In this document: positions 17,982-26,639 of the stretch, piece by piece
How positions within the stretch are numbered: the stretch's first letter is position 1
Layout of the letters: each line of letters begins with the position of its first letter
Translations under genes and position numbers: made by a program
NCBI RefSeq assembly: GCF_004335005.1
Contig: NZ_RQRT01000012.1
Coordinates: forward strand, 1-64,000
Length of the DNA stretch: 64,000 bases
DNA from: Paracoccus nototheniae
Lineage (GTDB): Bacteria; Pseudomonadota; Alphaproteobacteria; Rhodobacterales; Rhodobacteraceae
Reading direction: 5' to 3'
The notes under the pieces: model-generated
Databases searched by the model: none
Told to the model about the DNA's origin: nothing
Seen by the model: only the letters and a program-made list of their open reading frames with translations

Positions 17982-18635
17982 TCAGATAATTCCCATCTGA
18001 GCCGCCCGTGCGACGGCGCTGACCGTGTTGGGTGCGCGTAGCTTAACCTGGGCTGTGGTAAGGCGCTGCCGGAGGGCTGATCTACTTATCTTCAAGCTCT
18101 CAGCCGCCTCGTCTTGGTTGCTTCCGAGCTTAAGTGCGCTCAGTGCATCGACCTCTCCCTTGGTCAGCCCAATGGTCTTCCAGTAGTTCGCGAAAAGACT
18201 TGCCCATGATTTCACTCGGGCCATGAGAAGCGCCATTTCCTCGTCGGTCAGCTCCCGGTCATTCCTGGCGATGGAAAGAAATGAGCGCTTCCCCTTCACC
18301 ACTTCAACGAAGGTCGCACCGTAGGCAAGACCATGCCTTTTGGCTTCATCCATGACGCCGCGCATGTCTTCAAATTCGCAGGCGGACCAGCGGATTGAAC
18401 CCTCGCGGTTCATGGTCCAGAGCGTCATAGGATCACCGAAGAAGTAGTTTTCTTCCTCGTATTTCTTTGTCCAAGACTCTGGATAGCGGTTAAGGGCGAA
18501 GTCTGGCTTCCCAAACTTAAGGCCAAGCCCGAGGATAAATCCAGCGTTACCAATGGCCTCTAGGACCTGAAGCTCTTGCTCATGGTCCGGAATTACGAGA
18601 TCAAGCATTTTCTTATTGTCAACCAAAATCGTCAT
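17982..18635 (-). CDS. luxR: LuxR-family quorum-sensing regulator
   Basis: The 217-residue protein has an autoinducer-binding domain (NRYPESWTKKYEEENYFFGD, TLWTMNREGSIRWS, HGLAYGATFVEV, including the conserved Trp, Tyr and Asp positions). A short LuxR helix-turn-helix ends the protein (LTKGEVDALSALKLGSNQDE, AAESLKISRSALRQRL). AAAGGA upstream of ATG 18635 supports the start. It is divergent from a small gene plus luxI, and the T4SS operon follows. By analogy with TraR of Ti plasmids it probably ties conjugation to cell density. Confidence 0.85.
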   Translation of the reverse strand: MTILVDNKKMLDLVIPDHEQELQVLEAIGNAGFILGLGLKFGKPDFALNRYPESWTKKYEEENYFFGDPMTLWTMNREGSIRWSACEFEDMRGVMDEAKRHGLAYGATFVEVVKGKRSFLSIARNDRELTDEEMALLMARVKSWASLFANYWKTIGLTKGEVDALSALKLGSNQDEAAESLKISRSALRQRLTTAQVKLRAPNTVSAVARAAQMGII

Positions 18636-18651
18636 TGTGTCCTTTTACGTG

Positions 18652-18670
18652 ACCAAAAGTACATGTTGGT
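18652..18670. promoter_or_regulatory. lux-box-like dyad
   Basis: ACCAA (18652-18656) and TTGGT (18666-18670) form inverted 5-bp arms around a nine-base centre containing GTAC, in the gap between divergent luxR and the luxI operon. Size and place fit a LuxR operator; the inner part is not symmetric. Confidence 0.4.
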
Positions 18671-18734
18671 GTCAATCGCTTTTTCGCCCCCGTATGCCTT
18701 TACCAAGATCAGAACGAATTGGTCGGAGGGATTG

Positions 18735-18986
18735 ATGAGAGACATTTGCAGCAGGGCTCGTCCAAAGGGCGTAACCATCACCGCCGAGGCCAATTTCACG
18801 GTCGATATGGCACAGAACCTCGTCACGATGTTTTCGCATTTGGACGAAGGCGAAGAAGTCACGGTGAAGCTGTCTAATAAAGGCGTTTGGGCCGTCACGC
18901 CTCATGGCGTTCGTATGTTCATCGGCGCAACTGAAGTTTTCGAGGTAGGTAACAATGGTCATGATGTCCCCACAGCAAAAATTTGA
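18735..18986 (+). CDS. Small unknown protein preceding luxI
   Basis: The 83-residue protein starts at ATG 18735 after a GGAGGG ribosome site (18725-18730). It reads MRDICSRARPKGVTITAEAN and continues with DMAQNLVTMFSHLDEGEEVTVKL. Its end overlaps luxI by 32 bases, so it is probably the first gene of the luxI transcript. No family was recognised. The position between receptor and synthase is where small LuxR antagonists or anti-activators sit in some conjugative plasmids, but nothing in the sequence proves that role. Confidence 0.6.
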   Translation: MRDICSRARPKGVTITAEANFTVDMAQNLVTMFSHLDEGEEVTVKLSNKGVWAVTPHGVRMFIGATEVFEVGNNGHDVPTAKI

Positions 18987-19605
18987 TGATGCGTCGCGTG
19001 ACGGATACGAAGTCGCGATCATCCGCTGTCCAGAAGATTTAGAGAAGTGGCATCTGGTCAATGATTATCTAAAACTGCGCAAACAGATCTTTGTGGACCG
19101 CCTGGAATGGCCGCTGTTCCATGCTGAGGATTTGGAGTTCGAGCAATACGACTCCTTCGATACAGTCTATGTCGTTGCCACGCTGCATGGTGAAGTTGTC
19201 GGCGGCGCGCGGCTGCGGAGGACGGACCAGATCAGCGGGACAGGTAGCCTCCAGTACAGCTACATGATCCGTGATGCCTGCTTGGGTGTCCTGCCAGGGC
19301 TTCCGCAGAAGCTGTGCGATGACATGCCTCCGACCAGTGACCGCACATGGGAAATCACCCGAATGGTGGTAACTGGATCGCGCGACGTGTCCCGGATGAT
19401 CTTGGCCAGCATCAATACCTTCTTGGGTCGTGAAGGTGCCGATACCGTTCTGTTCCTCGGTTCTCCAGCATTCCAACGGATGGCAAATTCGCTTGCATGG
19501 CCGGTCAAGCAACTCGGCCCCATTGCCAGCAATTCCGAGGGATCGTTCCAAGTTTTCGAGTGCCCCGTGCGCGAACTAGGTCCAAAAAATATTCAACATC
19601 GTTAA
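18955..19605 (+). CDS. luxI: Acyl-homoserine-lactone synthase LuxI
   Basis: The 216-residue protein shows the LuxI invariant pattern: YLKLRKQIFVDRLEWPL (Arg, Phe, Trp), FEQYDSFDTVYVV (Asp), VVGGARLRRTD (Arg) and WEITRMVVTG (Glu, Arg), followed by an acyl-chain-pocket C-terminus. It would make an N-acyl-homoserine lactone from SAM and acyl-ACP. GAGGTAGG precedes ATG 18955; an ATG at 18964 is also possible. It lies just upstream of the virB operon. Confidence 0.92.
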   Translation: MVMMSPQQKFDDASRDGYEVAIIRCPEDLEKWHLVNDYLKLRKQIFVDRLEWPLFHAEDLEFEQYDSFDTVYVVATLHGEVVGGARLRRTDQISGTGSLQYSYMIRDACLGVLPGLPQKLCDDMPPTSDRTWEITRMVVTGSRDVSRMILASINTFLGREGADTVLFLGSPAFQRMANSLAWPVKQLGPIASNSEGSFQVFECPVRELGPKNIQHR

Positions 19606-19735
19606 ACAAACAATTCATTTATTGTTGACGGGTGTTGAATGTTTTGGTACTCAGGTGGTGATCTAGTCAAAACCAGCTAGTGCGAGCAACCCAACATAGT
19701 GCAGTAAGGCACCTGTCAATGAGCAGGAGCCACCA

Positions 19736-20077
19736 ATGAGTCTAGTCATACCGCCAGTGATACTCAGCGAGGAAGTTACGCAAGTCGTAGACGAGGGCGG
19801 ATCGGTAATCGTCATATGCCAAGAAAGCGTTTCCAAGAAGGGAACGGCGGTAGTTGGCAAGTGGATATACGAGGTCGTATCGGCCGATAAAAAATCCCGC
19901 CGGCTATTGGTCTATAAAGTCAGAAACAAGGCAGAAACATCGCTCACCGTGTCGGGCGTTGCGTCAAAACTTATGCTCTGGGGTTTCCCCGGATTGATAA
20001 TGCCAATGCAAAAGGGGCAGGCTTTTGAACTATACAAAGATGGCCGTTATACGGCAGATTGGAGGTCCGACACTTAA
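19736..20077 (+). CDS. Conserved-looking small protein of unknown function
   Basis: The 113-residue protein starts at ATG 19736 after AGGAG. The sequence is beta-rich ([40 protein letters not shown]) with one hydrophobic stretch near [17 protein letters not shown]. No family was recognised. Placed between luxI and the virB1-like gene, it may be the first gene of the transfer operon. Confidence 0.5.
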   Translation: MSLVIPPVILSEEVTQVVDEGGSVIVICQESVSKKGTAVVGKWIYEVVSADKKSRRLLVYKVRNKAETSLTVSGVASKLMLWGFPGLIMPMQKGQAFELYKDGRYTADWRSDT

Positions 20078-20111
20078 AGCGAATGCGTGTCTTGGACAGG
20101 CCATCCGTCGT

Positions 20112-20843
20112 ATGGCCTCATTTCCTTCTTTCACTAATACGGCTGTAAACTTCTATCTGTACCGGCCCGCCGCGGTCGATACTTCGCCCAAAGTCAGGAC
20201 GAACCGGCGCTTCCCTAATCGCGCCTTTGGTGTCCTCGCATTTTCAATACTCATGTCCCGCGCGTTCAGCGCCTCTGCCGATGTGCTGGTGGTAGGCGAA
20301 GGCGGCTTTGTAAACTATGACCAAGGCCACAGCCTCGTCATATTCGGCCAAAAGCCCGTAGAGCCTGAGGCGGATGTTGCGCCCGATAGCATGTCTTTCG
20401 TGGCCCCCCGTGTTATGGTCCCACGGGCAGATATACTCGATGCCATTCACCAGACTGGCTTCCGATACGCCAGTGATAGGGCAGTGGCACAAGCAGGAAT
20501 GACAGCAACCGAATGGGTTGCGCTGTTCCGCTCGAACATTCAGATCGAAAGCGCGTTCAACCCCAATGCTCGCTCCCATGTCGGGGCAATTGGCCTGGGC
20601 CAGCTCATGCCCGGAACCGCAGCAGATTTGGGCGTCGATCCCCACGACATACACCAAAATTTGGACGGATCGGCACGCTATCTATTAGCGATGCTCCGCC
20701 AATTCGGCTCCAGCGAACTTGCACTAGCTGCATATAACGCGGGTCCGGATGCAGTCGAACGGCATGGGGGTATCCCGCCGTATCGAGAAACACAGGGTCA
20801 CGTGCGCAAGGTGATGGCTGTGTTTAACGAAACCCTCCCGTAA
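20112..20843 (+). CDS. virB1: VirB1-like lytic transglycosylase
   Basis: The product has a signal-like hydrophobic segment ([19 protein letters not shown]) and an SLT domain. The catalytic Glu lies in [20 protein letters not shown], followed by [17 protein letters not shown] and [20 protein letters not shown]. It opens the peptidoglycan for the transfer channel in the periplasm. The start is uncertain: ATG 20112 is used, the frame is open to 20025 within the previous gene, and ATG 20253 would remove the signal segment. It is followed by virB2 after 16 bases. Confidence 0.85.
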   Translation: MASFPSFTNTAVNFYLYRPAAVDTSPKVRTNRRFPNRAFGVLAFSILMSRAFSASADVLVVGEGGFVNYDQGHSLVIFGQKPVEPEADVAPDSMSFVAPRVMVPRADILDAIHQTGFRYASDRAVAQAGMTATEWVALFRSNIQIESAFNPNARSHVGAIGLGQLMPGTAADLGVDPHDIHQNLDGSARYLLAMLRQFGSSELALAAYNAGPDAVERHGGIPPYRETQGHVRKVMAVFNETLP

Positions 20844-20859
20844 TTAGGAGAAGCTGACT

Positions 20860-21150
20860 ATGAACCGAAACCTAATCGCATTGGCTGCGATTGCGGCAGT
20901 GCTTTGGTCGCAACCTGCCTTTGCCCAAGAGATTGATTTGAGTGCTGTCGATTCACTGCTCGACTCGATCCTCACTGCGCTTACCGGTGTGACGGGCCGG
21001 ACAGTGATGACCATTATCGCTGTGTTCGTCCTTATCGGCGGCGCATTCGCCTTTCTGGATTGGGGCCGTGTCTTCACCCTGCTCCTAATCATCGTCATTA
21101 TTGGCGTTGTTCCGACTGTGATCCAGTCGATCTGGGGCGGCACCGCATAA
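20860..21150 (+). CDS. virB2: VirB2 major pilin
   Basis: The 96-residue prepilin has a cleavable signal ending QPAFA and two hydrophobic helices (TVMTIIAVFVLIGGAFAFL; VFTLLLIIVIIGVVPTVI), the TrbC/VirB2 layout. AGGAG lies upstream of ATG 20860. It would form the transfer pilus. Its stop TAA overlaps the virB3 start. Confidence 0.9.
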   Translation: MNRNLIALAAIAAVLWSQPAFAQEIDLSAVDSLLDSILTALTGVTGRTVMTIIAVFVLIGGAFAFLDWGRVFTLLLIIVIIGVVPTVIQSIWGGTA

Positions 21151-21428
21151 TGATGGAACGGACCCCCTTTTATATTGCGCTGACGCAATCTTCAAAGCTG
21201 TTCGGATTACCCTATGGCTTCGCGTTACCTTTTATGGGGGGGACCGTTCTCCCGCTAATTTGGTCTGTGAGCGTATTCACAATTACTTGGTGCATTCTCG
21301 TTTATGGGCTTTGTCGTTGGGCGGCGGAAAAGGATGAAAAAGTGGTCGATGTTCTTTTAATCGGATCGCGTGTTGTTCCGGCAACCAGAACTCGCAAGAT
21401 GTTCGGGGGTGACAGCTATGGCGCTTGA
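21150..21428 (+). CDS. virB3: VirB3 inner-membrane component
   Basis: The 92-residue protein begins MMERTPFYIALTQSSKLFGL, has membrane segments around PFMGGTVLPLIWSVSVFTIT and ends with a basic tail, as VirB3 proteins do. The start at 21150 overlaps the virB2 stop, and the virB4 start lies inside its end. It anchors VirB4 in the inner membrane. Confidence 0.88.
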   Translation: MMERTPFYIALTQSSKLFGLPYGFALPFMGGTVLPLIWSVSVFTITWCILVYGLCRWAAEKDEKVVDVLLIGSRVVPATRTRKMFGGDSYGA

Positions 21429-23778
21429 TCTAAGTGCGATTGCCGCAAATATCGTTGCCCAACGAAACCTTATTAAAAACGGCTTCATGCACGTCCCTTA
21501 TGTGACGTTGGTGAATGACCATACGGTTCGTCTTCGCGACAACTCCTTCATGACCTGCATTCGTGTCGAAGGACTGAATGCAGCCACGACACCGGACAAA
21601 GACCTGGACAGCATGAAGCGGGCCTTCGCCGGCGTCCTGGCCCAAATGGGCTCGAATTTCACGGTCTATACTCACAAGATCAGCCGCAAGGTTGATCTGA
21701 CCGAGGGTCTTGAACCCCTCAAAGGCAATGATTTTTCCTCTGCTGTAGACAAGCGGTGGCGGGATGGTCTGGCGACCAGCGAACTGCGCGATAGCAGTCT
21801 TACCATTTCGATTGTCCGGACAGGTCGTCTCAAGAAAACGGCTGGCCTGTTTAGCCGTGCCAGCAACCTTATCGAAGGTGCTGGCGATGCCAAAGATTTA
21901 GAACTTCTTGAAGAAGTCTGCCGGTTCATGCGGTCGGCTATCGGCGGCAACGCCACCCGCATTCTTACTGCCTCGTCCGGAGAACTGCTTGGCTTCCTGG
22001 GGTCGGTCCAGACTGCGGATGAACGCCCCATTTATCCAAGCGGCGCACTGACTGTCGTTGCTGACGATGTGCTGTCTGATCGTGTCACGTTCACCAAGGA
22101 CGGGTTCGAGCTGACCGATGGCTCTTTGGGTGATCGGTATGGACAAATCCGGGCACTCAAGACCTATCCCCCTCAATCATGGGTCACGATCTTCGATGAT
22201 TTCGCCCTGCCGTGCGATTACGTCATCAGCCAAAGTTTCTCGCCCATGGGAAACAATGCTGCGGCAGACCTGATCGAGCGCAAGCGTCGGATCATGTCGT
22301 CTACGGCAGACGTTCGGGCCAATGCCAGTGAAGCCCTCGGCGCATTGCATGAAAGGGTCTTGGTTCAGGACGTCTCTTTAGGTCATCATCAGCTATCAAT
22401 TTCCATCGTGGATCGCAGCGAGGCGCGCGTTCGCGAAGTAATGTCCGAACTGGAAGGCGTTGCAACCAATGCGGGGGCAAGGCTGGTCAAGGATAGCTTT
22501 GTTAAACGCGCCCACTATTTCGCTCAGTTTCCGGGAAACATGGCGGCTCGGCCCCGGCTGAATGTCATCACAAATGTTCATTTTGCCGACTATTCGTCCC
22601 TTCATCGGACGCCGCTCGGAAAAACGGGCGATGTGCTTCCGTGGAAAACGCCCGTAGCCGTTTTCCCGACTGCGCATGGGTCGTCCTATAGGTTCAGCTT
22701 CCATCGGCGCGGATCGGGCCAAGGTGAGCCGCCTGCAGGTCACACGCTCGTCCTGGGGGAAACCGGGTCTGGTAAAACTGTTCTGGCATCCTTCCTCTTG
22801 TCGCAAGCTCAACGGGCGGACACCCGGATTTTCGTTTTCGATTATCGCCACGGCCTTGAAATGGTCACGCGGGCGATGGGGGGCAGATATTCGACCATCG
22901 AAAGCGGTATGCCGACTGGCCTGAACCCGCTGTGGGTCGAAACTGACGAAGAAGGAACGGCATGGCTGACCGATTGGCTGGCTAATATCCTGTCGCCGAA
23001 TGAAGAACTGTCGTCCCTTCAAACCCGCGCAATCCTCGAAAACGTCCGCCGCAATGCTGCCGCCGCCCCCTCGTTGCGGAAATGGGACATTTTCGCAAAG
23101 CAGTTTGCCTCCACTGATGATGACGGGCACGTGCAAGCCCGCGTTGCGGAATGGGCAAAGGGTGGCCGGTTCGGTTGGGTGTTCGGTGAAACCCTTGAGG
23201 ATACATTTTCGCTGGATGGGAATGTCGTCGGCTTCGATCTCACGCAGATCTTGGATGCGCAATCTGACCGTGAGCGTACCGCTGTCCTGAGCTATATCTT
23301 CCGCAGGATCGAACGCCAGATGCGCGACCGTACCCGCACAATCGTTCTCATTGATGAAGCGTGGAAGGCAATCGACAACCCCTATTTTGCAACGGTGATC
23401 GAGGGGTGGCTTGCCACGCTTCGCAAGCAGAATGCGGTTGTCGTCATGCTGACTCAGAACGCATCGCAATTGGCGCGTTCCAAGGTCGGTGAGCGCGTCT
23501 TCTCGTTCTTCCCAACGCAAATCCTGTTTCCTGATGGGAAGTCTTCTTATGAGGATTATCAGGCTTTGAGGCTCAATGCTGCTGAGCTGGATATTGTCAC
23601 ATCGCGTTCCGCCGGGCGTAATTTCCTGCTCCGCGATGATGAAAACTCGGTCGTCCTCGATGCCGACCTGTCGTCCCTTGGCGACTACCTTCACATCCTT
23701 GGCGGTGGCTCGGCCGGACTTTCGGTAGCAGGCCCAGACTTCCGTGAAACCCCTGATTTTTGGAGAAAAGCGAAATGA
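21418..23778 (+). CDS. virB4: VirB4 T4SS ATPase
   Basis: The 786-residue protein carries an N-terminal VirB3/CagE-type domain and a RecA-like motor with Walker A LVLGETGSGKTVLASFLL (about residue 445) and Walker B TIVLIDEAWKAID. MLTQNASQLARSKVGERVF follows, typical of VirB4. It energises pilus assembly and substrate transfer at the inner membrane. The start ATG 21418 overlaps virB3 by 11 bases, and its stop overlaps the next start (ATGA). Confidence 0.95.
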   Translation: MALDLSAIAANIVAQRNLIKNGFMHVPYVTLVNDHTVRLRDNSFMTCIRVEGLNAATTPDKDLDSMKRAFAGVLAQMGSNFTVYTHKISRKVDLTEGLEPLKGNDFSSAVDKRWRDGLATSELRDSSLTISIVRTGRLKKTAGLFSRASNLIEGAGDAKDLELLEEVCRFMRSAIGGNATRILTASSGELLGFLGSVQTADERPIYPSGALTVVADDVLSDRVTFTKDGFELTDGSLGDRYGQIRALKTYPPQSWVTIFDDFALPCDYVISQSFSPMGNNAAADLIERKRRIMSSTADVRANASEALGALHERVLVQDVSLGHHQLSISIVDRSEARVREVMSELEGVATNAGARLVKDSFVKRAHYFAQFPGNMAARPRLNVITNVHFADYSSLHRTPLGKTGDVLPWKTPVAVFPTAHGSSYRFSFHRRGSGQGEPPAGHTLVLGETGSGKTVLASFLLSQAQRADTRIFVFDYRHGLEMVTRAMGGRYSTIESGMPTGLNPLWVETDEEGTAWLTDWLANILSPNEELSSLQTRAILENVRRNAAAAPSLRKWDIFAKQFASTDDDGHVQARVAEWAKGGRFGWVFGETLEDTFSLDGNVVGFDLTQILDAQSDRERTAVLSYIFRRIERQMRDRTRTIVLIDEAWKAIDNPYFATVIEGWLATLRKQNAVVVMLTQNASQLARSKVGERVFSFFPTQILFPDGKSSYEDYQALRLNAAELDIVTSRSAGRNFLLRDDENSVVLDADLSSLGDYLHILGGGSAGLSVAGPDFRETPDFWRKAK

Positions 23779-24029
23779 TGAAATCCGTGTTCTTGGTCGT
23801 CGGTATTCTGACTATCGCTGGCTGCACTTCGACGCAGGAGCGTGAAGCGCGGTGCAAGTGCTTCACAAGCAGCGGTGCCCCTAGCGGAAGGTGCGACTTT
23901 CAACCGCTGCCTGGGCAAACCGCGGTGTTCTCTTTTGCTGCCACGTCGCCGGATGCAGCAACCAACGCCCAAACGCGGGCGATGGCTGAAGGTATCAAAG
24001 AGGAGCTGTGCGGTGACCAGGCGCATTAA
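23775..24029 (+). CDS. virB7: Small lipoprotein, VirB7-like
   Basis: The 84-residue protein has a short signal and a lipobox (MKSVFLVVGILTIAGC), with Cys as the predicted lipidated residue. A small periplasmic part with two further Cys pairs follows (ARCKCF, GRCDFQPL). Position after virB4, size and lipobox fit the VirB7/TraV-type lipoprotein of the outer-membrane core complex. Sequence similarity to VirB7 is too slight to be sure. Confidence 0.55.
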   Translation: MMKSVFLVVGILTIAGCTSTQEREARCKCFTSSGAPSGRCDFQPLPGQTAVFSFAATSPDAATNAQTRAMAEGIKEELCGDQAH

Positions 24030-25158
24030 ATCCCCTGCATGCGGGATCGGTGCGGCAATCGTAGCTGTCCTGCTTGGATCGTCCGCCATGGCTCAGGGTG
24101 TACCTGTTGTCGATGGGCAGAGCTTTGCAGAGCGCCTGCGCGGGTATCTTCATCTTGAACATGATGAAGATACCCAAGTCGAAAAAGCAACTAACCGCGC
24201 TGAAATCCGGGACTTTGAAAATCAGCAGCTCGAAAGCCTCGACCGCATGATTGAGGCATTTAGCTCGGTGTCCACTTTCCAGACCACGTTCATGGGCGGG
24301 AACTCGGACATGGCAGGCGTTGAAGAAGTCTATGGACCTCTTGCGAACCCTGCGGGCCGCTTTGTTTTCGGTGATGCGCGAGAGAACATTGAAGAAATCA
24401 TCATTCGCGGATCGCAGGATACCTACAACCTCCCCGGTGTTGCCGCTGCGGGTCTAACCCCCCTGCAATGGCGGTGCCTGATGCAAGCCCTGATATGGCA
24501 GGAAAGCCGTTTTCAGGTAGGGGCAAGATCGCCTGCCGCTGCTTTCGGACTGACCCAAATTATCCCCGGCACTGCCCGCGATTTGGGTATCTATCCTGCC
24601 TATTACGACGATCCATACATTCAGGTCGTCGGTGGGGCTCGGTATCTTGCGGCACAGCTCCAACGCTTCGATGGCAATATCATCTTCGCATTGGGGGCCT
24701 ACAACGCTGGCCCAGGTCGGATCGAAGAATACGGAGGCGTCCCGCCTTTCGCAGAGACGCAGCACTATGTTCAGGTGATCCCTGAGAAATATAATAGCTA
24801 CTTGCGCACAATTGGCGGCGTCGAGGCTCAAGGCACAATTGATCCCGCTCTATATGCGGTTTCCGGCGCAAGTCTCATGTCTGCCGGGTCTTTGCATCAT
24901 GCAGAGTATTCGATGAACAATGCGCAGATGGCGCTAATCCGCGTTCGCAATCTCGTTGCGCAAATCAGAAACACGACCGACCCAAAAGACGCCTACGATT
25001 TGAACACGATGATGCGGGCTGAACTTACCCTCATTCTCAATGCTCGGATCGAAACCAAAGCTGCGCGGACGCAATCCGAATATGCCCAACAGGCATCGCG
25101 CCTCGCTCAGCAAAGAGAAGCCATGTCCTTCTTTGATTTCACCCAACCTGACCTCTGA
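24013..25158 (+). CDS. Lytic transglycosylase in a VirB5-like frame
   Basis: The 381-residue exported protein starts at GTG 24013, backed by AAGAGGAG 8 bases upstream; frames extending to 23842 overlap the lipoprotein gene. A signal peptide ends SSAMA, and the mature protein begins QGVPVVDGQSF. A complete SLT domain sits at about residues 150-260 (LIWQESRFQVGARSPAAAFG, LTQIIPGTARDLG, ALGAYNAGPGRIEEYGGVPP). The protein ends SFFDFTQPDL. Start and end match the next gene, VirB5 (QGVPVIDSRNL; KFTDFTQPDFD), so it looks like a VirB5-type protein with a transglycosylase domain inserted. It is a second SLT protein in the same operon. Confidence 0.8.
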   Translation: MTRRIKSPACGIGAAIVAVLLGSSAMAQGVPVVDGQSFAERLRGYLHLEHDEDTQVEKATNRAEIRDFENQQLESLDRMIEAFSSVSTFQTTFMGGNSDMAGVEEVYGPLANPAGRFVFGDARENIEEIIIRGSQDTYNLPGVAAAGLTPLQWRCLMQALIWQESRFQVGARSPAAAFGLTQIIPGTARDLGIYPAYYDDPYIQVVGGARYLAAQLQRFDGNIIFALGAYNAGPGRIEEYGGVPPFAETQHYVQVIPEKYNSYLRTIGGVEAQGTIDPALYAVSGASLMSAGSLHHAEYSMNNAQMALIRVRNLVAQIRNTTDPKDAYDLNTMMRAELTLILNARIETKAARTQSEYAQQASRLAQQREAMSFFDFTQPDL

Positions 25159-25170
25159 TTGGATAGCGTG

Positions 25171-25986
25171 ATGAATACGATGAAACTCCTGAAAGCCGCA
25201 TTTACCTCGGCATCGCTGTCTTTGGTCTTTATTCCCGGCATCGGTGCTTTCACACCCACGGTCGCCAATGCTCAGGGTGTTCCTGTTATCGACTCGCGCA
25301 ATCTGTTGCAGCAGTTGGAAACGTTCCAGCAGATGCTTGTGGATATGGGTTTGCAGGAAGAACAGATCGCTATGCTCGTTGAGCAGATCGAGCTGATGGA
25401 TCAGCATTTGTCGAAACTGGGTGACATTGAAAATCTTCTCAGCAACCCAACGGATATTCTTGAACTTGCCTTGGGCACAGACCTGGACGGCATTCTCGAA
25501 GGCGAATTTGACGCCGATATGCTCGGCACACTCATGCAGGGTGCAAGAGGCGACTGGTCTGGTCTGCAAGGTGCAGGCGCAGAGGCGTTTCAGGGGCGCG
25601 TAGCGGCGGCACTATCTGGCGGCGGCACCTCGCAAGAGCAAATTACGGCAATGGCAACCTCGGGTGTTCCTGAGGCAGAACGCAATGCGGCTGCAACGAC
25701 GACAGGTGCCGCTACATCGGCGGCAGCAGAAGTCGCCTACGCCGAGGCCGGACAGTCCGTCCAGCGCGTCGGTGTTCTTGTCGCAGAAATTCAGAACATG
25801 GACAGCCTCAAGGCGTCGGTCGATCACAACACCCGCGTCACCGCTGAACTGGCAATCGCCATGGCAGCGATGTGGCAGCTTGAATCAGTCCAGACCATGA
25901 ATGTCGGAATGACCGGGGTGCTGGATGCAGCAACGCTTGCCGACATTGAAAAATTCACCGACTTCACACAACCGGATTTTGACTAA
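25171..25986 (+). CDS. virB5: VirB5 minor pilin
   Basis: The 271-residue exported protein has a signal ending VANA, mature start QGVPVIDSRNLLQQL and long amphipathic helices (ETFQQMLVDMGLQEEQIAML), the VirB5/TraC pattern. An Ala/Thr-rich linker (ERNAAATTTGAATSAAAEVA) divides it. The start is ATG 25171; the in-frame TTG at 25159 is less likely. The stop overlaps the virB8 start (TAATG). It should sit at the pilus tip and assist attachment. Confidence 0.85.
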   Translation: MNTMKLLKAAFTSASLSLVFIPGIGAFTPTVANAQGVPVIDSRNLLQQLETFQQMLVDMGLQEEQIAMLVEQIELMDQHLSKLGDIENLLSNPTDILELALGTDLDGILEGEFDADMLGTLMQGARGDWSGLQGAGAEAFQGRVAAALSGGGTSQEQITAMATSGVPEAERNAAATTTGAATSAAAEVAYAEAGQSVQRVGVLVAEIQNMDSLKASVDHNTRVTAELAIAMAAMWQLESVQTMNVGMTGVLDAATLADIEKFTDFTQPDFD

Positions 25987-26639
25987 TGGCCGATAACGAT
26001 AAAAGCATCCTTGAGGCAGAAGTCATCTACGGCGCAATGCAGCGCGAAAGACTGTGGAAGATCGCGTTCGCGGGCATGACCGCCGCCGCCATTGTTTCCG
26101 TCTGTTCTTCGGCTGCGGTCATGATCTGGCATCAGCCCCCCGCCCCAATCGTCGTACCGTTTGATCCTGAAACTGGAATGGCGGTGCCCAATGCGGCGAT
26201 CGGGTCCGTCAGCCTCAATGAACGTTCTGCGGTCGTGCAATCGCTCGTCTATCAGTACGTGATCGACCGCGAGTCCTATAACCAGATTGACAACGATGTT
26301 CGGATTAATCGTGCGCTTTCGAGGACATTGGGCGCGGCGCGGACAGGTCTGGTCGAACTCTGGGATTCTGGCAGTGACCGCTATCTGCCGACCAGGTACG
26401 GCGACAGAACGCAGGTCGATGTGGTCGTAACCGGCATCAACCTTCTTGGCGATGATCGTGTCCAGGTTCGTATGCGAAAGCGGCTGACGAACCCTGATGG
26501 GTCCAACACCGGCAACTTCACAGCAGTCATCGGCTTCGACTTCGCAACTGAGCAGGAAAAGACACTCGAAGCCGTATGGCAAAATCCATTGGGCTTCACG
26601 GTAACTGACTACCAGCTTTATCAGGACAGGAGAGATTGA
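25986..26639 (+). CDS. virB8: VirB8 inner-membrane assembly factor
   Basis: The 217-residue bitopic protein has one N-terminal membrane helix (IAFAGMTAAAIVSVCSSAAV). Its periplasmic NTF2-like domain contains PFDPETGMAVPNA, VYQYVIDRESYNQIDNDVR and the C-terminal NPLGFTVTDYQLYQD typical of VirB8. It nucleates the channel by contacting VirB9/VirB10. It overlaps virB5 by one base and virB9 by one base. Confidence 0.92.
   Translation: MADNDKSILEAEVIYGAMQRERLWKIAFAGMTAAAIVSVCSSAAVMIWHQPPAPIVVPFDPETGMAVPNAAIGSVSLNERSAVVQSLVYQYVIDRESYNQIDNDVRINRALSRTLGAARTGLVELWDSGSDRYLPTRYGDRTQVDVVVTGINLLGDDRVQVRMRKRLTNPDGSNTGNFTAVIGFDFATEQEKTLEAVWQNPLGFTVTDYQLYQDRRD

Noticed and set aside
19633..19665. Second lux box before the 19736 gene
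   Set aside because: Only partial similarity to the 18652-18670 dyad and no convincing symmetry.
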